Shown: positions 10,755-23,289, counted from the first letter of the stretch. The stretch is DNA of 64,000 bases from Cordylochernes scorpioides (GCA_030710605.1 CP092884.1:18395483-18459482); one strand, 5' to 3'. Notes: a model not told the origin generated them from the letters alone. Translations and numbers: made by a program.

Positions 10755-13700
10755 AGGTGGCGTGATCGTAGCCAACCAAAAGGAGAGCGCCATTCCAAAA
10801 AAAAAAAAAGCAAACGGTGACAGAGATGAAAACTGAAGAATTAAGAGATGAAGAACGCATGACGCTCGTAACTGTATATAGAATAATTAAATTTTAAAAA
10901 TGCACGATTAATAATAAGTAAACTTCTCCCTAATCCTGTAGAAGATAAGAGATCTGCCTCTCGAAATATCGGAATAAAAAGCTATTTCAATTTACAACAA
11001 TAATTTGGATCCTAATATCTTTTTAAATTTAATTTTCAAGCTTCCGGGGAATTCCCTTTTAACAAGTAAAATGGCGCATTTCGATAGGCTTGATGAAGGG
11101 GAGTCCCCGAAATTTTGTAAGTTGAAATAAAAAGTATTAGCGTCACTCTTATTGTTGTAAATTGAAATCAAAGCGCTATATATTTGCCATAACTTGCAGA
11201 GAATTTCTTTATCTCTAACTGATGCAGAAGAAGTGTGGCATTCAGCGTCTTGTTACATTTTTTGATGGATCAAGTCGATACTACGAAATATTTTTTTATT
11301 TTTGCGGCCATAAAATAATTGGAAGCAAATAGAAACTATTTTTCTTTAAGCAGAGCGTCATATAAATTTGTTTAAGTAATTATTTAGTTTGAAAAGAAAA
11401 ACACTGCGTTGATAGAATCTCAATAGAAAGAACTAACCAACATTGTTGCTTAATAACCAATAAATGATAATATTGAGTTTTCCCTTGATTGACAAGAAAT
11501 ACTGGTATCTGTGAAATATTTCAGGATCTCGAGTAAGAAACAGGGAATTCCAAGTTTCACTCAAGTACATGCCATCTTTATTGAAGGATCCCTGTTGGCC
11601 TAGCCACTGCAGATGCAATAGGAAGGAAGGAGCGCGTCATATGACCGACCATCTGGGATGTGGCAACCTGGCTATGACGTCCGACCTCGTGTTACCTGTC
11701 AAGGCCGCCAAGGTGAAGTTCAGCCTCAGCTGAGCTAACGTTGAGTGACGTCCTCTCTGTCGCAAGGGAAATTTATAAATGTCACCAACTTGTCTTCTTT
11801 TTTCGCCTAGCATACTAAATAAGTGCAATATATATCAGGTGAAATATTAATTAAGGCAAAAGGGTTCGTTGTAAAATGCTATACTGGATTCTAAGCAGAA
11901 AGCGCGCTATCAACGATTTTCGAATTTATTGATAATTGTAAAAGTAAGCGATTTATAAATGTAGAGAGAGAGAGAGGTTTAAAGAAGACCTAAAGAAGAG
12001 TGGACTTCTAGACATGGCCTAAAGAGATAAGCACCATCCCCAACTTGTGATCCTCCATAACTACCATATCAAAGCTAGAGAAGAGTGGACTCTTAAACAT
12101 AGTCTAAGGAGATAAGAAAACCACCAATTTTCGAGTATCTTTAGATTAGGTTGGTCTGTATATGCAATAAACCAATGAGACGATTTAAAAATAGCCCAAT
12201 TTTCATTGGTCAAAATGGCAAATGGTTTTCGAGCATTAGCTATTTATCAGGTGAAGTTCAATGCATAAAGAGCTTATCCTTTAGAGCTTTCCATTTTAAC
12301 CATTCGTAAAGGCGCATGTCAGGTTCAAATAGAACCTTCCATGATATAGGCAGAATGGACCTATTAGGAAAGAAAATAATATTAACTAGTATAATACGTC
12401 ATTTATACACAATGTACATTAATATATTTTACCCAACTATTTTTTTTACCATAAATATATGCTTGAATAGTTGAATATATAGCGAGTGCTTTTTTTTCTT
12501 TGAGGAATATATATAAATTGAACAAATTACTGATCAAATTCTGTTTGGCGGGTCGTTTAATCTCACTTTACTAATTAAAGAATAGTGAGCATAAGACACA
12601 AGTTGGCTGTGACGGAAAGTAATTTATCTTAATTTGTGCATTGTTCTCTTTGATCAACTAATTAATGATCCATCCGAACTGATCTTCGGAAGCGATTGTG
12701 GAGGACAACTGGCCCGTCACTTTATAATTGGAATAACTCTATATATAGGAAATAAAAATGGCAATTTATAACTTGATCTAAGAAAAGAGAGATCCCAATA
12801 AGATAGTGTTATGGGCGCCAATGTTATTACAAAGTTTTAGTATAGATAAACATTCGCATAATACATTTTTTAATAACCTACATAGTCTTGGTATTGAAAT
12901 GGGACATTATGAAAGTGGCTGATAACTCGGCATGTTCAAATTTTGACATTTTGTAGATAGCTCTAACTGATAGCTAAATGTATTTTGCTAATGGAATTGG
13001 TGATTGGAGAAATTTAATCAAAATCTATCTTTATTTTGTTCAATAAATTGTATGCACCGTTTAACATAAGGTCATAAAGCATCATCTATACAAAAGTAAT
13101 ATACTAAAAGCAAATTTTTATTTTCCGAATAAAATATACTTCTAATATCCTTACTGCGGTGAAAATAGGTAGAAGGTATTTCCCTAATTTAATCCAACAG
13201 ACCGCTTTTAGAGATTTAATAGAGAAGTCTACGATTCTGCTTATCGATGCTACAAAGAATATTGGAAAGTTTGTTATGGACATAATCTATTGAGACAATA
13301 GAATTGTATACAAATATTTGCATCGTCATTGTGTCTTTGAAGGATGTTAAATTATCTATTGTTTTTGAAATTATATTTAGATTCTTAATTAAATTTTTAT
13401 AGATTTCAAATGTATATGTTTGTTTTCTTCTAAATTTTAAGGCAATGTACTGTATCCATATATATGTTGAACGTTTGTATTCGGTATTAAATATTCTATA
13501 GAGGAAAATAATAGAACGTTTTTAAAGATCTTTTATTTGCAAAAAATGTTGATTTTATGCGTTAAAAGTGTCGGCATAGTTAAAATAATTTTAATAAAGC
13601 TTTGATAACATATTGGCAAGATAATAGAATTATAATTCTGTGTTCTTTTAACAAATATCTATATAGATAATACCGTAACAGAGTTTTCCATTGTAAAGTC

Positions 13701-14545
13701 CTGAGCTATCTCCTCCGAAGATTCTGAACTACACATAACAATCTATATACCAAAATTTTCGTTATTTTTTTCTTCGTGTCATAGGCCTGTTTTTATTTTC
13801 CTAATGTTAACAGTTATTTTTATTTTTTAATTTAATCTATTTTACAATCGTAGATTTTTTGCATTTATCATCATCAATTCTTTTGTTTACAATTGCGTAA
13901 CTTTTATAGAGAAAAATAAAGAAATACATAATTGATTATATACAAAAGTGTGAACCAGAAAGTCGATTTTTAAAAATGTTATTATTTAATATAAACTTAT
14001 TTTAATTTAATTTTGAAATGAAAAGGTAGTGTAAAAGTGTATATGAGGTTAGATTCAAATAGGTTAAATTATGTTAGTTTAATCGCTAAATAAGGTTAGT
14101 TTTAGATAAGTTGAATTAGGTTAGTTTCAGATAATTAAAAAAAATAATGTTCGTTTTTAGAAAAATAATTCGAAATAGTAAGTATATATATTAATATAAA
14201 AGATCGAAATGTAAAAATCACTATGTCCAAAATCTTCGCTTTAACTCGTGTAAAACGGCTCGAAGGTACGGCGGTGTCAACGTACAGCGCCGCCTACCAA
14301 AGTTAACCTTTTCTGGGAACTCACCAGGTTATATTATTTTTCGAATTGTAGATTGAATTATTACTTTTAATCTATCTTTTATAGTGTCTTCAATAGTGTG
14401 TGACGTTTCAGCAACAGCATCAGACAGAAGAATAAATGAACTAAAGAATAAAATCTCATTTTTTCTTTTGTCTGATGATGGTGGCATTTGAATTAGGTCT
14501 TATTTTTTTTTATTAATTTGTTATAGTTTTTCATTTGAATTTAGC
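10755..14545. other. AT-rich region without genes; two CRE-like sites and a short direct repeat
   Basis: No convincing CDS. Two TGACGTC motifs lie 71 bp apart at 11675-11681 and 11746-11752 in a locally GC-richer patch (11630-11790). An imperfect ~85-bp direct repeat occurs at about 11991-12030 and 12077-12115 (agaagagtggact). A (ga)n tract precedes it at 11964-11977. Nothing else was recognised. Confidence 0.45.
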
Positions 14546-14559
14546 TACATTTTTGTGTC

Positions 14560-17509
14560 TTATTTCTTCTTTATATTAAAACTTAGAATTAAGCTTTGCT
14601 TTTTTATATACATGTTTATTACACATTTAGCAATACTTTTTCTTTATATTTGCTCTTATTTACTCATTTTTTTACTCTTTCACAATCAGATTTTGAAAAT
14701 GGCTAAATGGCTTCACTTCTCCCTATTTGCTTTTGTAGGTTTTCTTATAAAAAAAATATTAGAACTTAGAATTAAGCTTTGCTTTTTTATATACATGTTT
14801 GTTACACATTTAGCAATATATATATCAAAATATTTTTTTGAATACTTACCTCTTTTAGTGAATTTTTGTCAGGGGGGCTACAAAAGTGCCGTACTTATGC
14901 AGTATTTTGATGCTTTTCCTGTGAAAAGGATAATGAAATTTAAAATTAAGCTTTGCTTTTTTATATACATGTTATTTACACATTTAGCAATATATACACA
15001 GAAATATTTTTGGAATATTTAACTTTTTTGGTGAATTTTTGTCAGGGAAGCTATGGACTGCCGTAATCATGCATTATGTTGATGTTCTTCTCATAAAAAA
15101 AATATTTGGGTTTGGAATTGGGCTTTGCTTTTTTGTATACATGTTTTTTACATATTTAGCAATTTACACACAGAAAAATTTTGGAATATTTAACTTTCTT
15201 GGTGAATTTTTGTCAGGGAAGCTATGGACTGCCGTAATCATGCGGCTGCAAAAGTGCCGTACTTATGCAGTATTTTGATGCTTTTCCTGTGGAAAGGATA
15301 ATGAAATTTAGAATTAAGCTTTGCTTTTTTATATACATGTTTATTACACATTTAGCAATACTTTTTCTTTATATTTGCTCTTATTTACTCATTTTTTTAC
15401 TCTTTCACAATCAGATTTTGAAAATGGCTAAATGGCTTCACTTCTCCCTATTTGCTTTTGTAGCTTTTCTTATAAAAAAATATTAGAACTTAGAATTAAG
15501 CTTTGCTTTTTTATATACATGTTTGTTACACATTTAGCAATATATATACCAAAATATTTTTTTGAATACTTACCTCTTTTAGTGAATTTTTGTCAGGGGG
15601 GCTACAAAAGTGCCGTACTTATGCAGTATTTTGATGCTTTTCCTGTGAAAAGGATAATGAAATTTAAAATTAAGCTTTGCTTTTTTATATACATGTTATT
15701 TACACATTTAGCAATATATACACAGAAATATTTTTGGAATATTTAACTTTTTTGGTGAATTTTTGTCAGGGAAGCTATGGACTGCCGTAATCATGCATTA
15801 TGTTGATGTTCTTCTCATAAAAAAAATATTTGGGTTTGGAATTGGGCTTTGCTTTTTTGTATACATGTTTTTTACATATTTAGCAATTTACACACAGAAA
15901 AATTTTGGAATATTTAACTTTCTTGGTGAATTTTTGTCAGGGAAGCTATGGACTGCCGTAATCATGCGGCTGCAAAAGTGCCGTACTTATGCAGTATTTT
16001 GATGCTTTTCCTGTGGAAAGGATAATGAAATTTAAAATTAAGCTTTGCTTTTTTATATACATGTTATTTACACATTTAGCAATATATACACAGAAATATT
16101 TTTGGAATATTAAACTTTTTTGGTGAATTTTTGTCAGGGAAGCTATGGACTGCCGTAATCATGCATTATGTTGATGTTCTTCTCATAAAAAAAATATTTG
16201 GGTTTGGAATTGGGCTTTGCTTTTTTGTATACATGTTTTTTACATATTTAGCAATTTACACACAGAAAAATTTTGGAATATTTAACTTTCTTGGTGAATT
16301 TTTGTCAGGGAAGCTATGGACTGCCGTAATCATGCGGCTGCAAAAGTGCCGTACTTATGCAGTATTTTGATGCTTTTCCTGTGGAAAGGATAATGAAATT
16401 TAAAATTAAGCTTTGCTTTTTTATATACATGTTATTTACACATTTAGCAATATATACACAGAAATATTTTTGGAATATTTAACTTTTTTGGTGAATTTTT
16501 GTCAGGGAAGCTATGGACTGCCGTAATCATGCATTATGTTGATGTTCTTCTCATAAAAAAATATTTGGGTTTGGAATTGGGCTTTGCTTTTTTGTATACA
16601 TGTTTTTTTACATATTTAGCAATTTACACACAGAAAAATTTTGGAATATTTAACTTTCTTGGTGAATTTTTGTCAGGGAAGCTATGGACTGCCGTAATCA
16701 TGCGGCTGCAAAAGTGCCGTACTTATGCAGTATTTTGATGCTTTTCCTGTGGAAAGGATAATGAAATTTAAAATTAAGCTTTGCTTTTTTATATACATGT
16801 TATTTACACATTTAGCAATATATACACAGAAATATTTTTGGAATATTTAACTTTTTTGGTGAATTTTTGTCAGGGAAGCTATGGACTGCCGTAATCATGC
16901 ATTATGTTGATGTTCTTCTCATAAAAAAAATATTTGGGTTTGGAATTGGGCTTTGCTTTTTTGTATACATGTTTTTTACATATTTAGCAATTTACACACA
17001 GAAAAATTTTGGAATATTTAACTTTCTTGGTGAATTTTTGTCAGGGAAGCTATGGACTGCCGTAATCATGCGGCTGCAAAAGTGCCGTACTTATGCAGTA
17101 TTTTGATGCTTTTCCTGTGGAAAGGATAATGAAATTTAAAATTAAGCTTTGCTTTTTTATATACATGTTATTTACACATTTAGCAATATATACACAGAAA
17201 TATTTTTGGAATATTAAACTTTTTTGGTGAATTTTTGTCAGGGAAGCTATGGACTGCCGTAATCATGCATTATGTTGATGTTCTTCTCATAAAAAAAATA
17301 TTTGGGTTTGGAATTGGGCTTTGCTTTTTTGTATACATGTTTTTTACATATTTAGCAATTTACACACAGAAAAGTTTTGGAATATTTAACTTTCTTGGTG
17401 AATTTTTGTCAGGGAAGCTATGGACTGCCGTAATCATGCAATATGTTGATGTTCTTCTCATAAAAAAAAATATTTGGGTTTAGAATTGGGCTTTGCTTTT
17501 TTATATACA
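14560..17509 (+). repeat. Satellite array with higher-order structure (~184-bp monomer; 368- and 724-bp units)
   Basis: The block aagctttgcttttttatata recurs about every 184 bp. From about 16000 onward, five successive units repeat with an exact 368-bp period (the motif gggaagctatggactgccgt...catgcattatgttgatg at 15763, 16131, 16499, 16867 and 17235). The 14.56-15.28 kb block is repeated at 15.28-16.0 kb with a 724-bp offset. Each 368-bp unit contains two diverged monomers. An open 79-codon frame recurs in each unit, but it is a by-product of an AT-rich repeat lacking stops and has no recognised domain. Near-identity of the 368-bp units indicates recent unequal exchange. The array stops exactly at the Helitron-derived foldback at 17510. 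Confidence 0.9.
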
Positions 17510-19407
17510 TTACCCGAAGGACCCGCAGGTGAGAAACTATAGAAGAAAAATTTTAACAAATCAGAAAATGAAATTGCAAACAACAGAACTACACTTCTTT
17601 AAGGACATGAGAGCACATGCACTGTATCACCATACGTGTACCATTTTCAAAGACCCTGCTTAGGATTAAAACTTCTCAGAAGCATAACAATAGTACCAAC
17701 CTAGAGGTTAACTGGTGTGGATGCATTCCTCTGGGAGTAAGACTATTGAGAAATTCAGTAGGGAGTTTTTTTGCTTCTCCGCATTCTAACACTCCAACTG
17801 TTAACACTGTGGAAACACTGACTCATGTTTGGTAAGCAATTTCAGGGAAGAAACTATAGACATTGGATTAAATAAATTATTAATTAAATTGCATTAAATT
17901 AAAATTATTAGATTTAAATAAATATTATTAGAGTGAAAAAAAAAGAAAAAATTAACAAATTAGAAAATAAAATTTCGAAAAATACAACTATATTGCAGAT
18001 AAGATAAGAAGACCTTATTAAAAAATAAATAAACAAACTGTAATTCGACACTATCGATAATTCGACACTTTCGATAATTCGACACTTTCGATAATTCGAC
18101 CATTTTAAAAATCAAATTTACAAGGTTGATTGTTGTTTAAATACAACTTTGATTTTGCATGCATAAACACAGGCTCTTGTAGCAAGAACCCAAATATTAT
18201 TTATAGTCATAGCAAAAGCTAACTTTATTGAAAACTGATGCCTCTTCAGAATGAATGGAAGACTGAAATCTGAAGGAGCAGAAGATATGGGTCATCTTTA
18301 CATGTATGCTATCCAATGTTCGCACACTTGAAAAAGCCACATATAAAGTTGTCCGTGCGTAAACACAGGCTCTTGTAGCCAAGGTTTGGCCTTGAGCCTT
18401 ATTTATAGTCATAGTAAAAGCCAACCTTAGTGAAAACTAACGCCTCTCTAGAATGAAGCGAAGGTTGGTATCCGAAGGGGCCAAAGATATTTCAGACACT
18501 ATACAGTGTGTTCAACTTTGGGCACTGTCAGTATATGTGCTTCAAGGACATGAGAGCACATGCGCTGAAACACCATACGCGTTCCATCGCAAAGATCCTA
18601 AAGGCATTGGTGAAAGTATAAATGACCCATATCTTCTGCTCCTTCAGATTTCAGTCTTCCATTCATTCTGAAGAGGCATCAGTTTTCACTAAAGTTGGCT
18701 TTTGCTATGACTATAAATAATATTTGGGTTCTTGCTACAAGAGCCTGTGTTTATGCATGCAAAATCAAAGTTGTATTTAAACAACAATCAACCTTGTAAA
18801 TTTGATTTTTAAAATGGTCGAATTATCGAAAGTGTCGAATTATCGAAAGTGTCGAATTATCGAGTGTCGAATTACAGTTTGTTTATGTATTTTTTAATAA
18901 GGTCCTCTTATCTTATCTGCAATATAGTTGTATTTTTCGAAATTTTATTTTCTAATTTGTTAATTTCTTTCTTTCTTTTTTCACTCTAATAATATTTATT
19001 TAAATCTAATAATTTTTATTTAATGCAATTTAATTAATAATTTATTTAATCCAATGTCGATAGTTTCTTCCCTGAAATTGCTTACCAAACATGAGTCAGT
19101 GTTTCCGCAGTGTTAACAGTTGGAGTGTTAGAATGCGGAGAAGCAAAATAACTCCCTACTGAATTTCTCAATAGTCTCACTCCCAGAGGAATGCATCAAC
19201 ACCAGTTAACCTCTAGGTTGGTACTATTGTTATGCTTCTGAGAAGTTTTAATCCTAAGCAGGGTCTTTGAAAATGGTACACGTATGGTGATACAGTGCAT
19301 GTGCTCTCATGTCCTTAAAGTAGTGTAGTTCTGTTGTTTGCAATTTCATTTTCTGATTTGTTAAAATTTTTCTTCTATAGTTTCTCACCTGCGGGTCCTT
19401 CGGGTAA
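17510..19407. repeat. Large near-perfect foldback (about 780-bp arms) derived from a Helitron
   Basis: The left arm 17510-18295 (starting ttacccgaaggacccgcagg) is repeated inverted at 18625-19407 with only scattered differences. The loop is about 330 bp. Both arms contain a small tandem of tcgataattcgacac-type units (18043-18105 and inverted about 18823-18870). Fragments of a helicase motif occur in both arms and in the loop. The right arm runs directly into a complete Helitron 3' terminus, while the left arm lacks that terminal hairpin. High arm identity implies a recent inversion-duplication. Confidence 0.85.
18197..18424 (-). pseudogene. Fragment of Helitron Pif1-type helicase (C-terminal motifs)
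   Basis: The frame encodes MTINKAQGQTL near its start and LYVAFSSVRTLDSIHVK further on. These correspond to the last conserved blocks of Pif1/RecD-like helicases as found at the C-terminus of Helitron RepHel proteins (usually MTINKSQGQT and LYVALSRV). The usual FTHGQ segment between them is shortened, and nothing of the Rep domain or helicase motifs I-IV is present, so this is a remnant. A degraded second copy lies in the left arm (about 18185-18240, minus) and an inverted one in the right arm (about 18690-18760, plus; AFAMTINN...ATRACVYA). It supports the Helitron origin of the foldback. Confidence 0.7.
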
Positions 19408-19438
19408 ACCCGGGGCGTTGCCCGGGTCACTCGGCTAG
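19408..19438 (+). mobile_element. Helitron 3' terminus
   Basis: The hairpin cccggggcgttgcccggg is followed by tcactcgg and the terminal CTAG (19435-19438), then host T. This is the canonical Helitron 3' end. It is the inverted counterpart of the end at 10449-10490, about 9 kb away. Confidence 0.75.
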
Positions 19439-19439
19439 T

Positions 19440-21596
19440 TATTTTATATTTGCATATGAAAAATTACTTCTCAAATAATTCCTTACAGAAGAAACTCTTC
19501 CCTTGATGATTTCTTTTCACTCAAAGATACGACACTTTTTTTTTCGATTTGCATATTTTGTTATTTGTGTTTCGTCCTTCTCTCAAGGCGAGAAATAGTT
19601 TAAAGAAAGAAGGGTAATAGAAGGTCACGGAACGTAGCTAGATTTTTCTTGATCATACATAAATTAAAAGTTGAAAATGTGTGGACTGAAGCTGCTTCTC
19701 ATTAATCAACAACTTGTATTGGGCCTGGATTCTGTGGATGATGGCAATATAACTTATACCTTTTGTGTATCACTTATTACTACTTGATTGTGCTGTTAAT
19801 TTACATGTTTATAATGCATGTAAAATATATATAACGTATTCGATAGAATAATATATTGCGCAAAATATATTTAATTTTAAAAAATATTTGGGTAATAACC
19901 TTGTTCGATGCATTTGCTTGTAATTATACGTGTACACTTCATAAAACCTATAAACTTATGTCCGTAGATCCCCTAAATACCCCTAATATGTATTCCGTTA
20001 AAATTACAGATAATAAGAAAAATACAATACAATAGTAGAGCGGTCTGGAGATTAATTTGGCGAAATTGATTAGAGGGTTTATTATTGATAAACCAAGTTC
20101 TCTCATCGAATATTTTCTATTACCGAAATAAGGTGTCTGTTGATTTAGTTTTGATGATTTAAAAGTGTCTAAGTGTATTGTATATAAAAGCAACATTAGT
20201 GTCAAAAAATATATAAAAAATCTATCTTAAAAATATGTTTATGTGCAGAAAACCATGTTTTGTTATAAAACGACGAGATTCCGTAGCTATCCAGTTTATG
20301 TAGTGAGAGGAAAACCATCCCGATATTCTGAGGAATAGAATAAAAACGGCCCTTTTGTTTGGACTCACCCACCTCGATCCTACATCAGTTTCATAGACGG
20401 AAAGGAACTTTCTGGTCAACTTTATTTCCGATTCACTCAGGCCACGATTAGAACTACTAGTCACTAGTTTGTACTAGTGAACTGAACAGCCCGGGTATTG
20501 TACAGCTCCGGGAACCCGGGCTATCTTTCTTGAGCGGAAATAAGCGTAGCACAGCCATTATCCTTGTTTTCCTGAGAGGATGCTCAATGCATGTATATTT
20601 ATTATTAGGCTTGATTTAACTTTAAGCATGAGATAACATTAATAAATAGAAAATCATAATAATTTATGTGAAGTTATAAGCATGCCAAACATTTCATTAC
20701 AAGTTGAAGCATTTTTTGGCCGTACAGATATTTTTCAGATTTCTATCTATATACAAGTAATTATCTCGTCTCAAATTGTTCTCGTTATTTGTTTCAATCT
20801 ATTTTAGCGATTCGAGCGCCTTCTTTAATTATAATTTATCTTTTTTTTTCTTTGCAAAGCTGATAGACTAAGCTAGCATAACCACTGAAAAGATTCATCA
20901 ATTCCTTCTAAATATTTATAAATATTCTATTTAATATTTATAAACATTTTATTAATAAATATTTCATAGAAATTTTAAAAACTAGTAAAAAATACGTTGA
21001 TATTTATGCAATCGCTTTTTAATGAAAAGGAAGATATTCAAAGCAAATACCGCCGCCCTATAGACAGACGTATGTTGCCCCAGAAATTATCAAATTAATA
21101 GAAAACAGATAATCCAATAAGAAAAGTAACGATTACTCTATGTAGTTACACAGACCGACATTGATGTCACAAAGTTTAGAGCGGCGTCAAGAGCCAGCCA
21201 TCAAACATTTGGTTCATCCAATTTATCGAGCCAGCCTGGCAAGAAGCCAGTAACTATATTTCTTCTTTTGTTAAAGAATTTTATTTTCGCTATTGTTATT
21301 TAGCAACTGGTTATCCGCGGCGGTCAATGGTCAGAATAAATGGTACAAAAATTGCCCTTCTCGAGGATATTCTTAGGACACTTAAATTTATATATCGGTG
21401 AGATAAATACTCTTTTTTTTTTCTTTCTTTTTTGACAATTTAATCTTCTGTACGGTATAGAACATTCTTGAATGATTTTGAGAAATCAACTATGATATGA
21501 GATAACAAATATTCCAAAAAACAAACAGAAATTGGAAAAATATAAGCTATTTTGGTTATAGGCGTGTAATTGGGGTTGGTAAATATTCCATGACTC
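19440..21596. other. AT-rich DNA, no gene supported
   Basis: Short frames only. A small GC-rich palindromic patch sits at about 20485-20525 (agcccgggtattg...gaacccgggct). No coding or RNA gene was recognised. Confidence 0.45.
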
Positions 21597-22010
21597 TGCG
21601 ACAATGTATAGATGGAAACTTTCCTGGGAAGAAATTGATCAATAAAATATAGATCGACCCTCCCGTCAAAATAGACGCTAAAACTATATATGCACCATAT
21701 ATTGACCGTCTCCGCGAACTAGCGGACTCGGGTCGGTGATAAAGCCAAAGCACCAGCTTTGGAAAAATGAGAAGCGCTCACCTGGAGACCGTTGTTTCGA
21801 GCTAATGGTCCTCGTCAGTCCAGGGCGGGTTTTGGTTGCATGCGATATACAAGGAATTAAATGATAAAATAAAGTATTGGCTAAAGCTGGTGTTGTGGCT
21901 TTGTCGCCGGCCCGGGTACGCTAATTCGCGGAGACGGTCGAGAGATGAGGCTTAATTTTAGCGTCTTTTTTTTTTTTGATGGGAGACGACCTTTATGTTT
22001 ATATCTGCAA
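21597..22010. repeat. Foldback MITE, copy 1
   Basis: The arm at about 21655-21770 (ccctcccgtcaaaatagacg, gaccgtctccgcgaact, ggtgataaagccaaagcacc) is repeated inverted at about 21885-22005 (ccaaagctggtgttgtggc, ttcgcggagacggtcga). The flanking block gatggaaactttcctgggaa matches the related copy at 27985-28320. No transposase is present. Confidence 0.65.
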
Positions 22011-22154
22011 CACAGTTTCTTTAGTACACTATGAGATCAATTATAAAGACAAGCCCCCGAGTACCAAATACTCCTCTACTGGTATATTTTTTAAAATAAT
22101 AATATATAGAAAATATATAAATATTTAAAATCATAAACTCTCTCTCTCTCTTTT

Positions 22155-22560
22155 TAAAGCATGCATGCTTCTTTTTAAAATAAACAATATCCTTTTGCTC
22201 TTATTACGATGAGAAAATATTGGGATGGCCTGGTTCATTACTGGTGTTAGAGCGGTATGAGAGGTTCACCTGGAGAAACTGCTGGGAAGGTGAACCGCTG
22301 AATGAGCTAAGCCTTCCCAATATTTTCCTCATTGAATTTAAAGAGGGCAGTTAGAAATTGTTCACTTTTAAAAAAGAAGCATACGAGCTTAAAATAATTT
22401 ACAATTTTGGATATCAAAATTCGGTACTATTTTAAAAGCGTAAAATTCTTTTTGAAATTAAACAATTTTTACTGCCCTTACTGCAATGGAAAAATTAAAG
22501 GGAGGGCCTGACTCATCAGTGGTGAACCCTCCCAGCGGTTTCGCCAGTTTAATTTTGGAT
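22155..22560. repeat. Foldback repeat with a third partial copy
   Basis: 22160-22245 (gcttctttttaaaataaaca, gagaaaatattgggatggc) returns inverted at 22285-22382. A further inverted-type copy with aaacaatttttactgccctt and aaaattaaagggagggcc lies at 22455-22555. The cacctggagaaactgctggg core suggests a short non-autonomous DNA transposon family. Confidence 0.55.
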
Positions 22561-22675
22561 ATATATATGGCGCGCTTATATATCATGTAATTGAAAGCTT
22601 CGTCCTCTAAATAGCGATACTAGGCCTGAGTTACAATTCTGAATGGCTGGTAGAAAAATTATGTTGCTAAAAATT

Positions 22676-22935
22676 AACCTAGTTGGTTTATTTAGTGAGA
22701 GAGATACTCTCGTGCTTCAACTGCCAGGTTCCGGAATCGAATCTAGAATTGAGCTTTTTTTTACTTACATTTTTGAAAATTGCTTTAAATAGTCCCCGAC
22801 TGAAACGTCTCAATATTACCAGTGAATGCCAGTAAACAAATGGGGATCTGGCACTTTGTAAGTACAATGTAGAACTGTTTCAGTTTAGGTAAGCACGTGT
22901 TGATAAGTATACAGTTAGGTTCCTCGGAAGACCGC
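22676..22935 (+). repeat. SINE-like interspersed repeat with tRNA-like head, copy 3
   Basis: The head retains a fuller tRNA likeness than the copies at 1380 and 3185: ttatttagtgagagagatac, ctcgtgcttcaactgccagg, then ttccggaatcgaatctagaa at a B-box-like position (22731-22743). The body (aaaattgcttt, atggggatctggcac, gtagaactgtttca) aligns in order with the other two copies. Together the three support a tRNA-derived SINE family. Confidence 0.5.
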
Positions 22936-22959
22936 AATAACGGGGTATGACGAGGATAT

Positions 22960-23165
22960 TGCACTACGGAGGGAACTTTATATGTCCGGAACATGCTCAG
23001 GAAAGTGGAGCGTGCACGGAACTTCTTCTGATCGATGGACGCAATTAAATTTTCTTGGAAACTTTGGAAACGGGGTTAGCAGGGTCGATCTCTTCGGCTG
23101 GATCGGAACTACCGCCCGTAGAGGTCAGCCAATCGGAGCTCAGGAAACCAGTCACGTGACCTAGC
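22960..23165. promoter_or_regulatory. Promoter-like GC-richer patch with CCAAT and CACGTG elements
   Basis: This patch is clearly richer in G+C and CpG than its surroundings. It contains CCAATCGG (23129-23136) and the palindrome GTCACGTGAC (23151-23160), 14 bp apart. CCAAT (NF-Y) next to a USF/MITF-type E-box is a common promoter arrangement in animals. An open frame of 60 codons overlaps it but matches nothing known to me. No transcript can be assigned. Confidence 0.35.
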
Positions 23166-23289
23166 ATGTTGCCACTTACTTATCCCAGATACACGTGGTA
23201 TATACCATTTTAACCGTGGTGATTGGGAACTTGCTTAGGTTGTTAGTGCATTAGCTGTATACGTATACAAACACGTACGTGGTTAGTTT

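Noticed and set aside
10660..10860. Minus-strand ORF with a polyproline run
   Set aside because: The prolines come from the poly(G) homopolymer; nothing else in the frame is protein-like.
14555..17483. Repeated 79-codon ORFs (MSGKLWTAV...)
   Set aside because: They recur because the satellite unit recurs. One unit has a frameshift without consequence (16499), there is no domain, and copy identity reflects DNA-level amplification.
18043..18105. CRISPR-like short direct repeats (tcgataattcgacac units)
   Set aside because: They are contiguous tandem units without unique spacers, in a eukaryotic Helitron-derived foldback, and mirrored in the other arm.
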